The notes under the pieces: model-generated
The model's input: the letters and a program-made list of their open reading frames with translations, nothing else
The model's database searches: none
Told to the model about the DNA's origin: nothing
Shown here: positions 56,801 through 62,800 of the stretch, one piece after another
Numbering within the stretch: position 1 is the first letter of the stretch
How the letters are laid out: every line of letters starts with the position of its first letter
Translations under genes and position numbers: made by a program
Assembly: GCA_021014325.1 (NCBI GenBank)
Contig: CM037473.1
Location: 7,829,501-7,893,500, forward strand
Reading direction: 5' to 3'
DNA length: 64,000 bases
From: Plazaster borealis
Lineage: Eukaryota > Echinodermata > Asteroidea > Forcipulatida > Labidiasteridae

Positions 56801-59800
56801 TTGACCCAGAAGTTAAGGTCAATATGGGGTTCACGGTAACCCAAGTTCAATCTTCAATGCTCTAAGGGTCTTTAACTGAAAATAAACTGAAAATCGGGTG
56901 TGTACTTTTGAGATATGGTCCCACTTCCGGTTGACCCGGAACTAAAGGTCAACATGGTGTCACGATAACCCAAGGCTAATCTCCAATGCCCAGGGAGTCT
57001 ATAACTGAAAAAAGTGTGAAAATCGGCTTTGTACTTCTTGAGATATGGTGCTGCAAAGATTAACTAATTAAAGCTTTTAATTACCGTAATTTGACACCTG
57101 ATGACGTCACAGTAACAAAAATGTGTTTTTCATACTAATAAATTTGATAAGGTACACGATGGTATGTAACTTATCCCAATCCAATGCTTTTTAACGAAAA
57201 CCCTATTAGAACGTACGTATATCCTCTCTCGGTTAGGATTCCAACATCCCTGCAGTCTTTGACGCCTAGCCGTGATTGCGCAATCACGGCACAATTTGCC
57301 AGCTAGCCAAGAATCCGCTTTGTCACTTCATCGTTAATTATCTTGGAAATACATTGTACCTTGATTAGTTTTAATGATCTGGAATAACTCTTAGTGAAAG
57401 CATTCGTGTTTTAAAATAAAATTTCTTTCTTTTAGGTAACTCTCGTAGTCTTTGTTATTTCAATACAACTTTGCGTGCAGCAATATTTGTAAGAAACATT
57501 GAACGCTAGGGGGCGTTCCACACTAATCGATTGCGCATGCTCGCTTTTGCGATGGGTGATTGCGCAAAGTCAAAATGCTGCAATGAAGAATGAAGAGATT
57601 CAATGTTTTTGATCACATGCCGGTTGTGTAAACAGGTTTTTTTACTTGAAATGTTGTTTATGAAACTGCTGTTACACGGGTCGCCAACTGTTTCAGAAAC
57701 GGCTACACGTTTAAAAGAAATAACCGTGAATGCGCAGGCAGCCTGTGACGGATACACGGTTTAAGTGACAGATCTTAGGGTTAAACGTTCACAATTGTAT
57801 GGTTCGGATAAATGTTGAAAAATTCACTTGAAAAGTGCTGCGAAAGGCTGACCAGAATAATGGCGATCACGATTTGCACAGCAAACGATCCCATGCCACA
57901 CACACCCTTATCGTTTCCAATTTACAGGCTTAAGTCTTTGTTATTTCATTACTTTGCGTGCGGCATTAGTTGCAAGAAACATTGAACGCTAGAGGGCGTT
58001 GCACAACAAATCGATTGCACATAATCGTTTATTTTGCAGGCCGGGTGATTGCGCGAATTCAAAATGTTGCAGTGAAGACCCAATGTTTTTTATCGTTTTA
58101 GTGGTTGTGTTTATGGGGTTTTTTTTATAATGAAACGCGTGTTACCAACCATTTCAGATACGATTAAACAATTAGAAAAACAACTGTAAATGCTCAGGCT
58201 TTGTAAGCCTACGGTCACACGTTTAACCATCCGATCAACCGGTTAAACATCTGCGTTATTACAGTTCGGATAAAATAATGTTAAAAAATCAACCTCAAAA
58301 AGTGTCGCGAAATTTGTTAAAAAATCAACCTCAAAAAGTGTCGCGAAAATTGGACTATAATAAATGCGAACGGTTAAGCCCGGTTCATACTTCCTGCGAA
58401 TGCGAATTCGAATGCGAAGCGAATTTGACATGAATTTGACGTCACAAGTCTGTTTTCGCTGCGAATATTCTCAAAAGTTGAGCTTGGCTCAACTCTTGCG
58501 AATTATTTGTTGCGAATTTGTGACGTCAATATTCACTTCGCATTAGCATTCGCAGGAAGTATGAACTGGGCTTTACACATGTAACTGACCGTTTCAGAAA
58601 CGGTTACGGGTTTACTAAAAAATAACTGTAAATGCATGTAAAGCTAAATGCTGTTGTATTAAAATCGTAAATGTAACAATTTTTCTACCCTGAAATGTTA
58701 TTCTTGTTTTGGCTAAAACAGTACATTCATATATGGGATAAGTGTATTGCAATTTTTGCTCTTCACACCCCCAAATCCAGCACTGACCGTTTAGCCATGG
58801 AAAAGCTCATTTCTCTTTTCTACACCTAGCCCTTTCCTCAATCAATTCCTTTTCAGTATTGCTTTATTGCAACCACCAGTAAGTTTTTTGCTACACGGCG
58901 GTTTTCTGAAGTAATGCCTTTGCATAAGAAACCTAAAACATCGTTTTCCGGCGAACGGAACCCAAGCGCAAACAATTCTACCACGCAGGCACATCGTCTC
59001 AGAACACGGCGGTCTATTTTTCACGTCCACGCTGCACTGAAACCCGAATAACGATCTGATTTGAGCGGTCACAAGACGCTGCGCTGGAGAGAGACAAAAT
59101 AATATTATTCTCGAGTGAGCGAACGTAGACTTGTGTCAGTCGGCGTCAGGGATGATGACTCTATGTATATTCTACAAAAAACGCAATTGAACACGGGTCA
59201 TAAAGGGTTTAGGACTTGATCGCGAGTTGCAAAAAGCAAAAAACTGCACCGTTAAACTCGTATAGCGCCCTCAATCGTTTAAAAAGTTTAGAATTTTACA
59301 CTTTTCGTATATAAACACAAATCAAATTCTAGGCAGTAGTACCCATGGCGTTAAATTTGCCTGAGAATTTGGGTTTTTTCTCGACTGACTATGTTTTAAT
59401 AATTTTTGATGCTTTTAAACTGACCTTCAATAAAATCTGTCTTGTTTTAAGAAACATTTGTGTACTCTAGGACGTTAAATTTGAGCCTAACTGAAAAATT
59501 ATGTTTCTAGAAGTCGGATTTGTTTTCACAATCCCCATGTGTTTGTACACGGGTGAAAACGCCCAATAAATGACGTCATGATGACGTCGTTCTGCATTTC
59601 AGGCCGGCAAACTCATCTACATTATCCCAGAAGTCTAAAACTGAAAAAAGTTTGACGATCGGGGGTATATTTTTTGAGATATGGTGGTAATAAGATTGGC
59701 TAATTAAATATTCATGTCATTATAACTAAGTAAACCAATTAATTAATTTAAGCTAATCAGATTTTACAACAACTTCATGACATAAGCTTCCTTATGATAT

Positions 59801-62800
59801 AAGATTTAAGTCTTTCATATTAACTAAGTTTTTTTTAGGAATTAAACAAAATTGTGTTCAAATGCTATGGGGATTTAGGCGGATAGAAAGAATAATAATA
59901 ATAAAAATAATAAAAATCTCGACGAAAACAATAGCTGTTCCGACAGTAGGTCGGAACAGCTAATAATAATAATAATAATAATAATAAAAATAATAAAAAT
60001 CTCGACGAAAACAAAACCTGTTCCGACAGTAAGTCGGAACAGCTAAAAATATTAAAAACAACAACAACAACAACCCAAATAATAACCATCATAATACTTA
60101 TAAGCGAATAATTTTAACAAACTTTATGGGGAAGAACAACATGGATTAAAATAAAGATTAACAAATCCATACAACATCAAAATAATCAAAATGAAACAAT
60201 CAATCAAAATAAATAAACAAATGGATAAATAAATGGATAAAAACAAATAAATACATAAACAAATAAATAAATAAAAGAGTTGATAAATGTCAATATATTT
60301 AAAAATGAGGTAAAACAAAATAATAATAATAATAAAAAACAAACAAGTGAATGAATGAAATGAAAGGAAATGGGAACTCAAAAATTTATCAAAATAAATG
60401 GATAGTTGATGAGTATTGCAGGAGATGAACAAGTCTAAAGAAGCTAATAAGCATCTTAGTTATAATTATAAGCAGATAATTTGTTACAAAAAACATTCAA
60501 AGTGTCCACAATGAGTATGGAGTCTTTTATATGTGAAGGCAAGTTGCACCATAACCGAGGAAATAAATGAATTGGTGTGTACTTGAGAGCTAGAGTTCTG
60601 GCATAGTGGTGGTGAAATGTGGTCAAGTCTAAATGGCGGGTGTTGATTTTTGTGCGACATTCGATGGCATCGCAGTCAAAAAGTCCAAACAAAGATTTGA
60701 TGGTGAAAATGATGATGTGCTGTTGTCTTCTGTTAGCAAGGCTTATCCAGTTAAGTGTTTTTAAATCAGTTAAGTGTAGCCCTCACCTTTTAAGTGGCTG
60801 TCCGGCCTTCTGATGTAAGGAAATATCTCATTAAAAAAAAAACTTTAAAAAAACTACATTATTTATTGTATCGAAAACAGATTGCGAATGTGATACGAGT
60901 AGCATGTACAAATCTTAATACCCAGAAGATTACATGAAGCGTTCATGCAATTTTTCAGCTGTTTTTTATTTTCTATATCAAATAGAAAAAGTGCCGTAGA
61001 GTTGTATGTGCGTCGTTATTTCCTCGCACGATGTTTCAAGCATGGTCTGAAAAACATATCTTTCCCTAGATCCGTTACAAACCCAAGGATCCCATCACAT
61101 TTTCTACGAGTAACTTGGTGCTGACATTTTTTAATTACCATGTATTTTATTTAATTTAAAGGCAAATTCACTCGCATTTTCTTGTTTTCAATCAAGTTCA
61201 AGCAAGAAGATACACGTTTGAGACATTATCAACATCTTTTGTCAATGAATTGTGCCAAATTTCATAGAGCTGCTGATGCAGGAAATTCAGCTGAGCAAAA
61301 ATAAGCAGGATACCAGTCACAGATGGTAGATGTAACATGGTATTTTGGCCGGTATAACTGTATTCTGTTAAGCATAGTTTTTGTGTGCTCACCTCCTTTA
61401 TGTGCTAAAGCAGCACAATTATATTGGCCCTGGTATTTGTTTATCGCCCCCTCCCCCCCCCAATCAAAATACAGGCAACAAAACTATGGTTTGAGTGGGA
61501 GACAAATAGTCTGGCTCTTGTTTGTGTTTTGAAATTCACTCATCGTGATTGTATGCACATTCAGGAAACTTGACAAATATGGCGGCATGAATAACGTATG
61601 TTCCAGGGAGACATTCACAGGGCCCAATTCATAGAGCTGCTTAAGCACAAAAAGTAGCTAAGCACAACTAACTTATGCTTACTAGAATAAGGTTACCAAC
61701 CAAATTACCATGTCTCATGTACAATTTGTGACTGGTATCCTGCTCATTTCTGCTAAGCAAACAATTGTTAAGCAATATTTTCTGCTTAAGCAGCTCTATG
61801 AAATTGGGCCCAGGTCACGTTTTAACCTACATAGTTTGGTCGTTTTCTTAAGAAATCATCAAGGTAAAGAGATAGAAAAAAACATGTATCGGCTGCTTGA
61901 CGTACCTGTAAATACACATCGATCAAAATAACAAGTATAATCGTTAACGAAGCAGGCGGTTGTGGGAAACACAATGAAGGTGCGCTGTGAGCTAGGTATT
62001 GCAAAGAACAGAACACAGCGTGTGGAAACTTGGCAAACCTTGGAGCGCCGTTTGGGGCATTGGGGTATACAGCAAACGATTGGTAGTACACAAAATAAAA
62101 GTACACAAACTAATAGGACGGTCACATTATTTGTGAAATCGTGTTTGGGTAATAATTGGCGATCCAGTTTGAGTTGTTCAAATGTAACCATAAACAATTG
62201 GATAAAACTTGCATGTTGTATTGATGTTATTTTTTCTTCAACTATATGAAAAAGAACGCACACTATTAAAATATGCGAGGTTTTCAACCTTTAAAATGGT
62301 TGTTTTTTATTTTATTTTGTATTTAAGCTTATGATTTGTTTACTTGGTGTGACGATGATTTGGAACCGGCTGTGGTGATTCAATGATTGCAAACAACCGA
62401 TAAGTTTCCCACACTCATGTGTGAGAATGTTTGATCTGACGGGTCGTAAATTTCAAATAAATTGTCTTGATTTTGTCGTGAAATTAACATGCAGAAATTG
62501 CATTGAAAACGGTTTACGGTCTAGAGCTTCTTAAGCAGATAATAATTTTTGGAAAAGCAAGAATGTTTCGGCTAAGCAAAAAATGTTTAGGATATCATGG
62601 TACATGTGACTCGGTATTTTGGCTGGTAACCGCATTATTGTAAACTGATCTGCTTAAGCAGCTCAATGAAATATGGCCGTGCGTTAAATTGTATTTCGTT
62701 CGCTTAAACTGGGTGAATTAGAACGAAATGTAGTTCTCAATAATGGTAGCTATCACTCCGCCGTGAGCGGAGGGATACCGCAGCAGGTGAAAAAGGAGTA

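Noticed and set aside
60124..60432. Minus-strand Ile/Leu/Tyr-rich reading frame
   Set aside because: It is a translation of AAAT/AATA low-complexity sequence.
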